The notes under the pieces are model-generated. The model searched no databases. It was not told where the DNA came from and worked only from the letters and a program-made list of their open reading frames with translations. The position numbers and the translations under genes are program-made. From Alternaria dauci (Eukaryota; Ascomycota; Dothideomycetes; Pleosporales; Pleosporaceae), in contig NC_091273.1 of NCBI RefSeq assembly GCF_042100115.1, forward strand, positions 3,658,001 through 3,722,000: DNA of 64,000 nt, read 5' to 3'. This document shows, piece by piece, positions 53,718 through 63,444 of this stretch (position 1 is the stretch's first letter; each line of letters opens with the position of its first letter).

Positions 53718-54229
53718 TTTTTCGTCTTGGATGTGGCTGCCTTAGTAAATCGTTGAATTGGTTGTGTGAATGCGAAAACGTAGTTGTTAATAAAGCGGAT
53801 ATTGGCGTAGGCGCGGTGTATATGGCTGTGGATCAAACGTTGACGTAGCCATGAAATACGTCCATCGTCAAGCAGCCATGACGCGCATGTTCACGCTAAG
53901 CATTGACAGAAAATGCTCAAACGTCTCAAGTAGTCCGACGCACCTGTAGAATCCATCTGAGTTGCGATTGTTCCAGGTCGTGTTGTATGTGAGTATTGAG
54001 CAAGGAGGAGGATTGGCGCGCCTTTCGCTCGGTCCTCTCGAGGTCGATAAGCTTCCTCAGCCGCACGACCCTGTCTCGGCGCGCTTCTGCCACCTTGTAC
54101 ACCAGCAGAACAGCCAACCTCTTACAACAGTCAGCACACATTCACTTTTGGACTGAAAACCGAGACATCTCTTCGTTATGGACTATCGCTTGCGGATATC
54201 AGCGCAATGCAGCTGGTGAATTGTCGTCA
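53718..54229. other. Intergenic: MAPEG promoter and PPTase 3' end
   Basis: 512 bp without a supported gene; AT-rich near the MAPEG start. Confidence 0.45.
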
Positions 54230-55403
54230 TCACGCGCTCCTCGCGACACTCATGACATCCTCCTCCAAATGCAGCCCCCTAAAGTGCGTCAACACATCCG
54301 GCAACTTCTTCCGGCTCCCATCAACCACAGCATCTCTCCTCTCCCTAGCCGCAACGCCAATCATAAAACCCTCCTCAAAAGCCTGAATCTCTACCCTTGT
54401 ATCCTCCAACCTCCTAGACTCTCCTTTCTTCAGCCCCTTTACACCCGCAGGTCCCTTTCCCTCTCCCTTCATCGAGAACCAAACCTCCGCGTCGCTGTAC
54501 CTCTCGCCCCAGGTCCCATGTGTACTACACCGCGCCGGAGTTCCCGGCCTCGGCGCACGGACATGTTTGAACTCCAACTGTGGAATCCACTGAGCGAGCA
54601 AAGCCTCGCCATCCAGCTTGATGTACGCCTCTTTGAAGCACCAAAACGTGTAGAACCGTCTTAGTTTCGCATCGATGAGTAGATCCGAATCAAGCTCCCT
54701 CTGCTCTCCGTTCGGCAGCGTAACACTCAGATGCTCGTTTCGGCGACAACAGCGATCGTGTCGTCCGAGGATCTCATGTGTGACCATGGTGCCATCGAGA
54801 AGAGGAAACGGATCAACGTTGTACTTGATATCGAAACACTCTTCTGTGCTGAAGATCTCAGCGTACATGTCTACCCAACCGTCGAAGCCTTCTTCGTCGA
54901 CAACGCGGTAATCGTTCCGCTCGTTTACGCAGACAATGTCTACACCGACTTCGGCATCGAGTTCCTGGGTCGCGCAGCCTACGAGGGCGACGAGACCGGC
55001 TTGGTGACTGATGTTGAATTCTACGGGCGCAGGACCATGTTGGGGCGGTATTAGTAGGGCAATTGGCTTTCCATGTTTGGGATCGCGTTTGCGACCGAAG
55101 AGGATGTCTTTCCAAGGGATACTCAGAGTTTTGTGGACGAAGAGACGTTTCAAGAGGGCAGATCCGAGGCTCATTCGCGCATCCGCTATGTGGTATTTGC
55201 GTTTGATGAGGTCTTGTTCTTCCTGGCTAACGAGCGAGAGTGCTTCTCGGGCCTGACGTTCATCAGTTGATTGACACAATGTGGTCGAATGGACATACGG
55301 ATTCCGAATCTGTAATCTTCTCTCCAGGCCATATCGATCGTGTATCCAGCAGCCAGCACGTGAGACCGTGTCCTGCTGTTCCTTCATCTTGTTTGTCGAT
55401 CAT
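54230..55403 (-). CDS. npgA: 4'-Phosphopantetheinyl transferase (Sfp/NpgA type)
   Basis: Transfers phosphopantetheine from CoA to carrier domains of polyketide synthases, NRPSs and alpha-aminoadipate reductase, so it is needed for lysine, siderophore and secondary metabolite synthesis. Exons 55403-55299 and 55252-54230 (46-bp intron) give 375 aa. The first exon (35 aa; TCWLLDTRSIWPG) is in a different frame from the long ORF and restores the family's N-terminus; a model starting at the downstream in-frame ATG would replace it with unrelated sequence. Sfp-type motifs: LGSALLKRLFVHKTL; VEFNISHQAGLVALVG; VGVDIVCVNER; and the Mg/CoA stretch FYTFWCFKEAYIKLDGEAL. Fungi usually have one such broad enzyme (A. 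nidulans NpgA/CfwA). Divergent with the PLP-synthase gene. Confidence 0.93.
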
Positions 55404-55790
55404 GGCGCCTCCACCTGAACCCTTTAGACTGTAACTGAGCTGCGCCGTCGGCTAAAGTAGTCTGATGCGTAAGACTAGACTACCCCACGGACTGTGGCCT
55501 TATATCCACCGCGGAACCCTTTGTTTGTGGTTTCCCTTGGCGTTATGTGTGACAAGCGGATATCCACACGTCATTGCCGTTCACGGCATCAGTGGGGAAC
55601 CCGAGATGTCGATGATGAAGAGCAGATCGAAAGGTGGCAAGTTACCACTTGTAGTGGGGGATGGAGCTTATCGATAAAGATTTAGCATTTGCCGTCGCTT
55701 TCCGCGATATGACTGTACATTTTCTTGACACTTCAATTCCTTATTTCCTTTACTGTAACGGAGTTTCTTGGTGTGTTTTCGGGATTCATA
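55404..55790. promoter_or_regulatory. Divergent promoter region, npgA / PDX2
   Basis: 387 bp between the divergent starts at 55,403 (-) and 55,791 (+). The PDX2 side is T-rich from 55,715. No clear TATA box. Confidence 0.45.
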
Positions 55791-56636
55791 ATGACGGTCA
55801 AAGAGGGTAACACGGAAATAACGGTCGGCGTTCTCGCTCTCCAGGGCGCGTTCAGCGAACACATCCAGCTCCTTCGTGCGGCATCGTCGAAGATCCCCTC
55901 GTCACCTACCTTCCACTTTATCGAGGTCCGGACACCGGCTCAACTCGCGCAATGCGACGGCTTGATCATACCTGGTGGCGAAAGCACAACCATGTCCCTT
56001 GTCGCCGCACGTAGCGCCCTTCTCGAACCCCTCCGCGACTTTGTCAAAGTCCAACGCAAGCCAACGTGGGGTACATGCGCCGGCCTCATCCTGCTCGCAG
56101 AGAGTGCGAATAGAACGAAGAAAGGAGGCCAGGACTTGATTGGAGGTCTGGATGTAAGAGTGAACAGAAATCATTTCGGGCGACAACAGGAGAGCTTCCA
56201 GGCAAACCTACAACTACCTTTCTTGGAGACAAGCAAGAACGACCCATACCGATGCGTCTTCATCCGCGCGCCAGTCGTAGAGAAGATACTTCTCAGCAAG
56301 AAGGCGGTAGGCATACAAGAAGGGGAGAGTGAGAGGGACGACACAATTGTTGCGCCGAGTAAGACACCGGCGGACGACTTGGCGAGGAAGGAACTGGGTC
56401 GCGAGGTTGAGGTCATGGCCACGCTGTCGACCAATGTCGAGCCGTTGCAGGCGAACCAGGAACACAACCACGCAGGTGCGGAGGACATAATCGCGGTACG
56501 ACAGGGCAACGTGTTTGGCTGCAGTTTCCACCCAGAGCTGACCGACGACCCCCGGATACATGTCTGGTGGTTGGGCGAGGTTATGAAAGCGGCGGAGAGG
56601 CGACAGCAGTTTGAACTTGCGGATCGGACGAGATGA
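55791..56636 (+). CDS. PDX2: Pyridoxal 5'-phosphate synthase glutaminase subunit (PDX2/SNO/PdxT)
   Basis: Hydrolyses glutamine to supply ammonia to the PDX1/SNZ synthase in vitamin B6 synthesis. Single exon, 281 aa. Family motifs: VGVLALQGAFSEH at the start, LIIPGGESTTM, the nucleophile elbow WGTCAGLILLAE (Cys96), and the catalytic pair in GCSFHPELTDD near the end. An insertion of about 45 residues between the core and the FHPELT motif (LLSKKAVGIQEGESERDD to VEPLQANQEHNHAG) makes it longer than bacterial PdxT (about 190-200 aa), as in other filamentous fungi. An earlier non-ATG extension exists in frame but the ATG at 55,791 fits the family start. The synthase partner gene is not in this window. 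Confidence 0.95.
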   Translation: MTVKEGNTEITVGVLALQGAFSEHIQLLRAASSKIPSSPTFHFIEVRTPAQLAQCDGLIIPGGESTTMSLVAARSALLEPLRDFVKVQRKPTWGTCAGLILLAESANRTKKGGQDLIGGLDVRVNRNHFGRQQESFQANLQLPFLETSKNDPYRCVFIRAPVVEKILLSKKAVGIQEGESERDDTIVAPSKTPADDLARKELGREVEVMATLSTNVEPLQANQEHNHAGAEDIIAVRQGNVFGCSFHPELTDDPRIHVWWLGEVMKAAERRQQFELADRTR

Positions 56637-56944
56637 TGCTAGATTTCACTCCAACCAGGGCGCATGTCCAGACACGAATTCTTGTAAAACATAGGACGGG
56701 GTGTTTAGAAGACGCAAGTAAGTCTTGGGAAGGTATCTAAGCTGGTATCTCTCCTCCCGGTAAGCATTTGCTTATGACTAAAGAAATAATGAGCAATGCC
56801 GAATAATAGACGCCAGACGCCTCCTGTGCAGTATTTGAGAGCTGATAAAGACTGCTTCCCCATTTACCGGACAATGACATCCATCATCTCTCCGGCTCAG
56901 TAGTGGGCCAGCAGCGCTCGGACTGTTGGATCTCGACTGCGAGC
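56637..56944. other. Convergent intergenic region
   Basis: 308 bp with the 3' ends of PDX2 and CBP20; nothing else seen. Confidence 0.5.
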
Positions 56945-57505
56945 CTACTGCGCTTCGTGATATTCGTCCACAGCCCTGCCATAGCCGCCCCGACCGGGGT
57001 CGTACTCGGCTCTGTACTCGTCGCGCACCTGACCACCGCTCTTTCCTCGTCCGTACTGCCTGCCCTCGGCGAAACCCTCGTCCAAATCCGTCCTGATGAC
57101 ACGTTCGTCAAGCTTGGTGCCGCCAATGTACTTCATGCAATCCAGCGCATCCTGATGTGTGTAGTACTCGACGAAGCAGAAACCGCAGGGTGTCTTCTGG
57201 AAGCGGTCGAGGCCCATGACCAAGCGCTTGATCTCGCCGCATTTGCTGAATAGCTCGTGGATCTGTTCTTCGGTGGTGTAGAAGGAGAGGTTGCCGACGT
57301 AGAGGGTAGTTGCGTCCTTGAGCTTGTCTTCGGGCGACGGTGAGCGGCCGCGGTCTTCGTCACGTGTGTTGCGATCGCGTCTGCGCTTCTAGGAGAAAGT
57401 CAGCATCCAGGTGCTTGTCTAGTGTGTGGTAGTCTGCTGTACCTTTGCCGTCGCATATGAACTCGGCTTGTCGAGGCGGTCAATGGTACTCCGAAGCGCC
57501 GGCAT
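56945..57505 (-). CDS. CBC2: Nuclear cap-binding protein subunit 2 (CBP20)
   Basis: Binds the m7G cap of nascent transcripts together with CBP80; acts in splicing, export and the pioneer round of translation. Exons 57505-57443 and 57388-56945 (54-bp intron) give 168 aa. The short first exon supplies [18 protein letters not shown], including the N-terminal Tyr region. The single RRM has RNP2 ([11 protein letters not shown]) and RNP1 ([11 protein letters not shown]), followed by the C-terminal cap-binding tail ([29 protein letters not shown]), the classic CBP20 signature. Length matches the family. Convergent with PDX2 and divergent, 271 bp away, from Nup82. Confidence 0.96.
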
Positions 57506-57776
57506 GGTGGCGTGTTATGTATGCAAGTTTCGGATGAATGTGTGTGTAGCGACCGTGTCCTTGGGCGGTTAGAAGATATCGAGTGTGGTTGTGGAGTGAG
57601 TGTAAAGGTTCGGAAGTGGAAAGTTGAGCTCGGAGCTCCCCAGACGCGTCGGTCTTGGCACAGCATCGCGCGGCTGGAACTTTTGTTTGTCCAGACACTC
57701 TGAGCTCTACAAACCACGCCGCCATTCCCTACCCACATTCTGACTCTCTCAATCTTGCCCGGGGCTGCTCTCCACG
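57506..57776. promoter_or_regulatory. Short bidirectional promoter, CBP20 / Nup82
   Basis: Only 271 bp separate the two divergent start codons. The gap is GC-neutral with no TATA box, and two short leaders must fit here. Confidence 0.55.
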
Positions 57777-60311
57777 ATGCCAAAAGTACTGGGCTACACG
57801 CCCGACTGGCTCAGTCGGCCCAACCCAGGCTACCATCTGTTTGCGCCGAAGCAGACCAATGGAAATGGAGTCGCTGCACGGAAACAGGAACCGGGACCAC
57901 GGAAGACGATTGCGACCAGGCGCTCCGAAATATTCGTCGCCGTCGGGAACGAAATACGATGGGCCGACTTGGTCAACCTCAAGGAAGAACAACAACCCGC
58001 CTACCGAACGCTACGAGTCTCGATCCCTCTGCCAATCACGCGTCTTGTCATTTCGCCCGACGAAGACTACCTCGCAGTCTCCACCTCGCATACCGTACAC
58101 GTGATACACCTTCCCGACTCGTCGTTGCTCGCACCCGGCGAGGACGACGGCCCTTTGAAGCCAAAGACGTTCCAGCTGGGGCCCACGGTACATGTGCTGG
58201 AAGAGTCGCCCGTCGCAACAACACTTTGGCATCCTCTGGGCTACCACGGGCGCTGCCTGCTCACCATCACAAAGGCGGGCGTGGTTCGGCTATGGGAGAT
58301 CAACCGCGCCGACAGATCCACCTTCAGTGAGCCGTCGCTCTCCATCGATCTGCCCAAACTCGCAAATGCTACAAGCGATCAGGACGACCTGAGCGCCTCC
58401 AAGTTTGGAGCTTCCAAGGGTTTCTCTCCCGACTCGGTCGAGCTGGAAGTTGCATCTGCATGCTTTGGTGACTTTCCAGACCAAGAAGGTGTCCATGGCT
58501 GGGCGCCCATGACGTTGTGGATTGCGACGGTACTCGGAGATGTATATGCCCTTTGCCCTTTGCTACCGAGCAAGTGGCAGCTGATCGAGTCGCCCGGCAG
58601 CCACACGTTTCTCCAGACCCTGGCCTCGTCCATCAACATCACCTACGCTGAGCTCTCCGAAGATGACATGTCACCCAAGGATGAACTCAAGACATCGGAG
58701 AAGCAGGTCTCATGGCTATCCGACATCTTGTACGAAGAGCCTCTCGTTGAGGAACGCGCGCAGGGTGACACAGTTCAGGTCTTCGCTCGCCCTCAAAGCG
58801 CGCCTGCGGTGCCGTTGCTACAGGGGCCTTTCACTATTTCGCCTGAAGTAGACGACTTCGAGCTCAGTGACATGATCGTCTTCTCCCTCAAGACCCTTTC
58901 GGAAAGCGAAGAGGACGAGGCTGCAGAAGGTCTTCCTACTGCTGTCGTCTGCTTGCTCACAGACACGAGCAAGGTACATGTCTGCCTAGACCTTGAGGGC
59001 ATCGTCGGGCGATGGCTACCATCTCCGGAAGATGAAATTGATGCTATAGTAACCACCGATCACGAGCTGATCATCGCCGAAACTATCACACTGGTGGAAG
59101 GCGACGAGCCATCATTCAACCAAAGCATCACGCCGGATGTGCATACCGACTTCTCATTCTTCGTTTCCCATGCCAGTGGAGTTTTCTATGTTTCCATGGA
59201 GCCTTGGATCAGGAAGCTCGAGACGGAACTTTCCCAGCCACAGACTCAGGGCTCGCCTTTCCGTATCAAGCGCATACTGGAATCGGCGAATACCTCTGTG
59301 GATCAATACCTGCAGCGACGTGTATCCGGTGACGTGGCGGAACAGGAGGTCACCGCAGCTGCTGTCATCGAAGATGGAAACGTCGGCTACCTTCTTCTTA
59401 CCACTGTAGACGGCGAGCCTCAAGCTGCCCTGCTTGATGCACCTGAAGACGGGCTTCCCACCCAGGAAGAGCTCGCTGAATATATGGCAATCACTGGCCC
59501 TACCAAGGAAGTGCGTCAGGCGTGGCAGCCACCCAAGGAACTCTACGAGCCGTTTGATCTCTACGGATCTATCAACATTCCTGCGCGACACAGAGGCGCT
59601 CTCAAAGATGAAATTAGGTTGTCTCCTGCGAACTTGGGACTCCTCATGGATGTCCATCGCGTCCTCTCTGCACAGACGTCTAAACTCCAACTCGCCGTAT
59701 CCGATCTGTTTAACCGCGCGACACGACTACAAGAAGAGTTCAGGGATCAAATATATAGGACGTCCGAGATCGCAACGAACATCGACAGCGTCACTGGTAA
59801 TGACCAGGCCGGCTCGGAGAACGGATCAACATATGGTAGCACCAACATCGACGACCGCATGGAGAAGGCCATAGCGCGACAAGATCGCATCAATGCTCGC
59901 TACGAAGCCCTCCGACGGAAGATGGTCAGCATCGGCTCCAGTGAGCTCAGTGAAAAAGAGAGCAACTGGATTGAAGAGTTACAGACCATGGACAGCGCCA
60001 TCGACCCCTCAAGCGAGACGTTGACTGGCAACGTTGATGGCAGCGAACAACCTGCCTGGCAACGTCTCGAAAGAATCAAGGAGGTACACAAGGAGCAAGC
60101 CCAACAGATTGAAGCAGCCATGCAGAATGCCAAACAAAGGAGCGAAAGCGAGCAGGCAAGAGGCACTAGTGTCAAGATACCAAGCCATTCGAGGAAGGCG
60201 GAACACGAACAGGTACAGGAGCTGATACATCGGAATGATTTCCTCGTAGAGGCTGCTGTGGATAGGCTGAGGAGTTTGGGAATCAATGTACCCGTCGAAG
60301 GTGGGAACTAG
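57777..60311 (+). CDS. NUP82: Nucleoporin Nup82 homologue
   Basis: Part of the cytoplasmic mRNA-export platform of the nuclear pore (with Nup159 and Nsp1 in yeast). Single exon, 844 aa. The N-terminal 450-500 residues are beta-rich and propeller-like: RSEIFVAVGNEIRWADLV, ITRLVISPDEDYLAVSTSHTVHVIHLP, TTLWHPLGYHGRCLLTITKAGVVRLWEIN (the WHPLG...GRCLL...VVRLWEI run is typical of fungal Nup82), APMTLWIATVLGDVYALCPLL. The last 200 residues are helical, coiled-coil-like (LQLAVSDLFNRATRLQEEFRD, QDRINARYEALRRKMV, EVHKEQAQQIEAAMQNAKQ), the part that assembles with Nsp1/Nup159. Identification is from overall pattern rather than one diagnostic motif, but length and architecture agree. Confidence 0.88.
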   Translation: MPKVLGYTPDWLSRPNPGYHLFAPKQTNGNGVAARKQEPGPRKTIATRRSEIFVAVGNEIRWADLVNLKEEQQPAYRTLRVSIPLPITRLVISPDEDYLAVSTSHTVHVIHLPDSSLLAPGEDDGPLKPKTFQLGPTVHVLEESPVATTLWHPLGYHGRCLLTITKAGVVRLWEINRADRSTFSEPSLSIDLPKLANATSDQDDLSASKFGASKGFSPDSVELEVASACFGDFPDQEGVHGWAPMTLWIATVLGDVYALCPLLPSKWQLIESPGSHTFLQTLASSINITYAELSEDDMSPKDELKTSEKQVSWLSDILYEEPLVEERAQGDTVQVFARPQSAPAVPLLQGPFTISPEVDDFELSDMIVFSLKTLSESEEDEAAEGLPTAVVCLLTDTSKVHVCLDLEGIVGRWLPSPEDEIDAIVTTDHELIIAETITLVEGDEPSFNQSITPDVHTDFSFFVSHASGVFYVSMEPWIRKLETELSQPQTQGSPFRIKRILESANTSVDQYLQRRVSGDVAEQEVTAAAVIEDGNVGYLLLTTVDGEPQAALLDAPEDGLPTQEELAEYMAITGPTKEVRQAWQPPKELYEPFDLYGSINIPARHRGALKDEIRLSPANLGLLMDVHRVLSAQTSKLQLAVSDLFNRATRLQEEFRDQIYRTSEIATNIDSVTGNDQAGSENGSTYGSTNIDDRMEKAIARQDRINARYEALRRKMVSIGSSELSEKESNWIEELQTMDSAIDPSSETLTGNVDGSEQPAWQRLERIKEVHKEQAQQIEAAMQNAKQRSESEQARGTSVKIPSHSRKAEHEQVQELIHRNDFLVEAAVDRLRSLGINVPVEGGN

Positions 60312-60781
60312 GTGTGTTGGAAGTTTTACGTTTACACGTCCTTTGTGGGAAGCTTAAGTTTTTGAGTATGGTCGCTTGATGAAGAGATTGTAGAATGACT
60401 ATCCTGCAGTTTTGGTATGACTATCAACGTAGCGATGTTCTGCTCACCGACTTGCATATTGTGGAATTTACGAGCCTGGGTCATGTCCGCTGCCTAAATG
60501 ATCAGATACTCTCGTTTCCTATAAGTAGGGCGCCCTTGCTTTCAGTCATCTGCAGAGAGGGATGAAGTTAAGCCTGCCAACCGAGAACAACAATAGCAAG
60601 CCAAGTGAGTATTAATGCACAGCCCTCAGTTCTGCCTGATCCGGCAACACCAAGACTATACATGTGAGAGTTGAGCCGTTAAAGTGCAGCTTTCCCAAAC
60701 TTCTGGCTTCAGTTTCTCTTCGCGCACTCCTTCCATTGAGCTTATACAGCCGGAGCAGGATTTCGGAACGAGCCGCCTATC
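60312..60781. other. Intergenic upstream of the Erg6-like gene
   Basis: 470 bp holding the Nup82 3' flank and the promoter and leader of the methyltransferase. No supported gene. Confidence 0.45.
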
Positions 60782-61979
60782 ATGAAGAACGATAAAGCAA
60801 GACGACGAACACCAGGCGAGCAAACAGAACACAGCCAGGGCATCAAGTTCGACACCCTCTACGATAATAAATATGTCGTAGAGAATAAGCTTACAGATGA
60901 GAAGAGGGCAGAACTCAACAAGAATGCTGCCGAGATCAATGAAGCGTGAGAGCCTATTTCATACCAATCGACTCGAACTACCAAGCGCTCAGATATGCTA
61001 ATACTACCTCAGCTACTTCGACTTCATCACCGACGTCTACCAGAGCGGCTGGGGCAACAAATTCCACTTCGCCGGCTACCAGCCCGGCGAATCCTGGGCC
61101 ACAGCCGCCGCCCGCCACGAACACTACCTAGCCCTCATCATGGAGTTCAAGCCCGGCATGAAAGTTCTCGATCTCGGCTGCGGTGTCGGTGGACCCGCAC
61201 GCGAAATGGCAATCTTCGCTGGCGTCCACGTCACAGGCCTTACTATCAACGACCTACACGTCGAGCGGAGCAATGAGCTGAATAAGCAAGCGAATCTGCA
61301 GGACCAGGTGCATATGGTCAAGGGCTCGTTCTCGGATCTACCTTTTGCTGATGAGATGTTCGATATGGTTTTCGCTATCGAGGCGCTGTGTTGTGCGCCG
61401 GATCAGCATCGTGCGTATACAGAGGCCTTAAGGGTGCTGAAACCTGGGGGCAGGATTGGTATCTTGGATTGGGTCATAACGGACAAGTACGATGATGCGA
61501 ATGCAGAGCATCGCATGATTCGGGGCAGAATCGAGAGGAATGGCGCTGTGCCGCACATGATTACGCCCAAGACTAGGGTTGCGGCATTAGAGAAGGCGGG
61601 GTTTGAGATGGTATGCGATGAGGATCGTGCTACGGCGAAGGCTAACCCGATACCTTGGTGGTGAGTAGTTCTTTGTCTTCTTAGTTGATGGAGCGTCTTT
61701 TGTACTGATGTGATGTGGTACAGGCACGCGATCGATTACAAGCATTATCCGACGTGGTACGACTGGAGCTACTGTGTGCGCATGACTTGGCCGATTTACT
61801 ATGCTTCGAGGGTGTTTATCAATTTTCTGTATTTCCTGGGTCTTATACCACAATACGGTGTGACTGCTTCGTACACAGTTGGAGAATGTGTATACTCATG
61901 CAGAGATGGAGGGAAATTGGGCATCTTCAGCCCGATGCATATGTTTGTGGCTCGGAAGCCTGGGATAAAAAAGTCTTGA
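60782..61979 (+). CDS. Erg6-like SAM-dependent sterol/small-molecule methyltransferase (probable paralogue)
   Basis: Exons 60782-60945, 61013-61660 and 61724-61979 (introns 67 and 63 bp) give 355 aa. Family features of sterol 24-C-methyltransferase are clear: YFDFITDVYQSGWGNKFHFAGY (substrate-binding aromatic region), ESWATAAARHEHYLA, the SAM motif VLDLGCGVGGPAREMA, VFAIEALCCAPDQHR, VLKPGGRIGILDWVITDKYD, and a C-terminal end FSPMHMFVARKPG. The N-terminus is shorter and unlike that of canonical Erg6, and EALCCAPD replaces the usual EATCHAP. So it is likely a divergent paralogue rather than the main ergosterol enzyme; another C-methylated sterol or terpenoid substrate is possible. Confidence in the family is high, in the substrate low. 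Confidence 0.85.
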
Positions 61980-62282
61980 ACAAGTCTACCAGAGTTCGCA
62001 GCGATTAAGAACGACGTAATATGAAAGATTTGGCCGATTGTTGATTCGATGCATTTCTCCGTCCTAGCAGTTGTGTTGCTCTGGAAGATCGTGGCGCTAC
62101 ATGATGTGAGAAAAGAAGATGCACAGTTGACCCCACGATGATGCCACTCGAAAGAGCCCACACCGTCGGCTCGGCTAGCCTACAACAATTTAGCGTCTTC
62201 GGCAAACGGGCAAGAGCCTCATCGCATGACCATATACAACACCATCCTCAGATCCTCACAACCCAAAACCCCCTCAATCAAA
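61980..62282. other. Intergenic upstream of ribokinase
   Basis: About 300 bp between the methyltransferase stop and the preferred ribokinase ATG at 62,283. It contains an in-frame upstream ATG (62,226) that would add 19 residues. Nothing else seen. Confidence 0.45.
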
Positions 62283-63313
62283 ATGTCTTCCAAACCAGCC
62301 GTCATATCCGTAATCGGCTCCCTTAACGTCGACCTCGTTACCCGCACAGCGCGCGTCCCCGTCGGCGGCGAAACCCTAACCAGTGAATCCTTCAACATTG
62401 GCTGGGGCGGCAAAGGCGCCAATCAAGCCGTCGCCTGTGCCCGTCTCTCGCGCACCAAAGCCCAAGCCTCGTCATCCCAGACCTCCGATGTCGAAGTGCG
62501 AATGGTGGGTGCAGTGGGCGACGACGAGTTCCACGAAGGTTTCCTGAAAGCGTTGCGGGACGATGGCTTATCGACGGAAAAAGTACAGATCTTGAAGGGG
62601 AAGAAGACGGGTGTTGCTGTCATCATTGTTGAGACTGGTTCTGGGGAGAATAGGATCATGTTCTGTCCTGGGGCTAATGGGGATGTCAAAGTGCAGGATC
62701 TTGTTGATGAGGATGCGGGGGTTGCGCTTTTCCAGCTGGAATTGCCGTTGGAGGTTGTGTTGCATAATATGAAGACGGCAAGAGAGAAGGGCGTTGAGAC
62801 TATTATTAACCCAGCGCCGGCGATACCGTTGCCGGATGAGGCGTACCATGGATTAGGTCACCTTATCGTTAACGAGACTGAAGCTGCCATTTTGTCGGGC
62901 ATTGAGAAGCCAAGTTCGTGGGATGAGGTTGCTGCTGTGTTTATTGCAAGGGGCGTCAAGAATGTTATTATCACGCTTGGCGGCGAGGTAAGCCTTTCCC
63001 CCTTCGTACAGTCTGACTTGTACTAACGTGAGTCTAGGGTGTGTTCTACAAGACCGCAAAACAACAAGAGGCATCTCAGCAAGGCCACATTGTGCCAGCA
63101 CGCAAAGTCAAGGTTGTTGACACTACAGCTGCTGGTGATACATTTGCTGGCGCGTATACAGTTGCTGTCGCACGCTGGAAAGCTATGGCCCAAGGAGCAG
63201 ATTTCGATCTTGATGCTGCCATTGCGCATGCCAACCGGGCAGCGTCTATGACGGTGCAGAAAGCAGGTGCACAGTCCAGTATACCGTGGGCCGATGAAGT
63301 ACCAGAGTCATAA
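62283..63313 (+). CDS. RBK1: Ribokinase (PfkB family)
   Basis: Phosphorylates D-ribose to ribose-5-phosphate. Exons 62283-62987 and 63038-63313 (50-bp intron) give 326 aa; the in-frame ATG at 62,226 would give 345. Family motifs: VIGSLNVDLVTRTARVPVGGET, NIGWGGKGANQAVACARL (PfkB signature 1), MVGAVGDDEF, NPAPAIPLP, VNETEAA, IITLGGEGVFY across the intron, and signature 2 with the catalytic Asp, DTTAAGDTFAGAYTVA. The C-terminal HANRAASMTVQKAGAQSSIPW is the usual ribokinase end with K+-site residues. The start at 62,283 (AAAATGTCT) is preferred because SSKPAVISVIGSLNVD is the normal family beginning. Convergent with the DUF829-like gene. Confidence 0.95.
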
Positions 63314-63444
63314 TCATCGAGAAGATCAGGCCAAGCAATTGGAATGAGAAATTCGTGTCGTAGCAGTCGAACCAATCGAGTGGCTGTACCTGTGTTTGTT
63401 CGACCTAGATTCGAGGAACATTCCAACACTTCATCCTTGAACGC

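Noticed and set aside
53996..55054. Plus-strand frames opposite the PPTase gene
   Set aside because: Shadows of the conserved minus-strand coding sequence.
55399..55434. Plus-strand ATG followed by a proline-rich start opposite the PPTase first exon
   Set aside because: Stops after 11 codons and overlaps a better supported minus-strand first exon.
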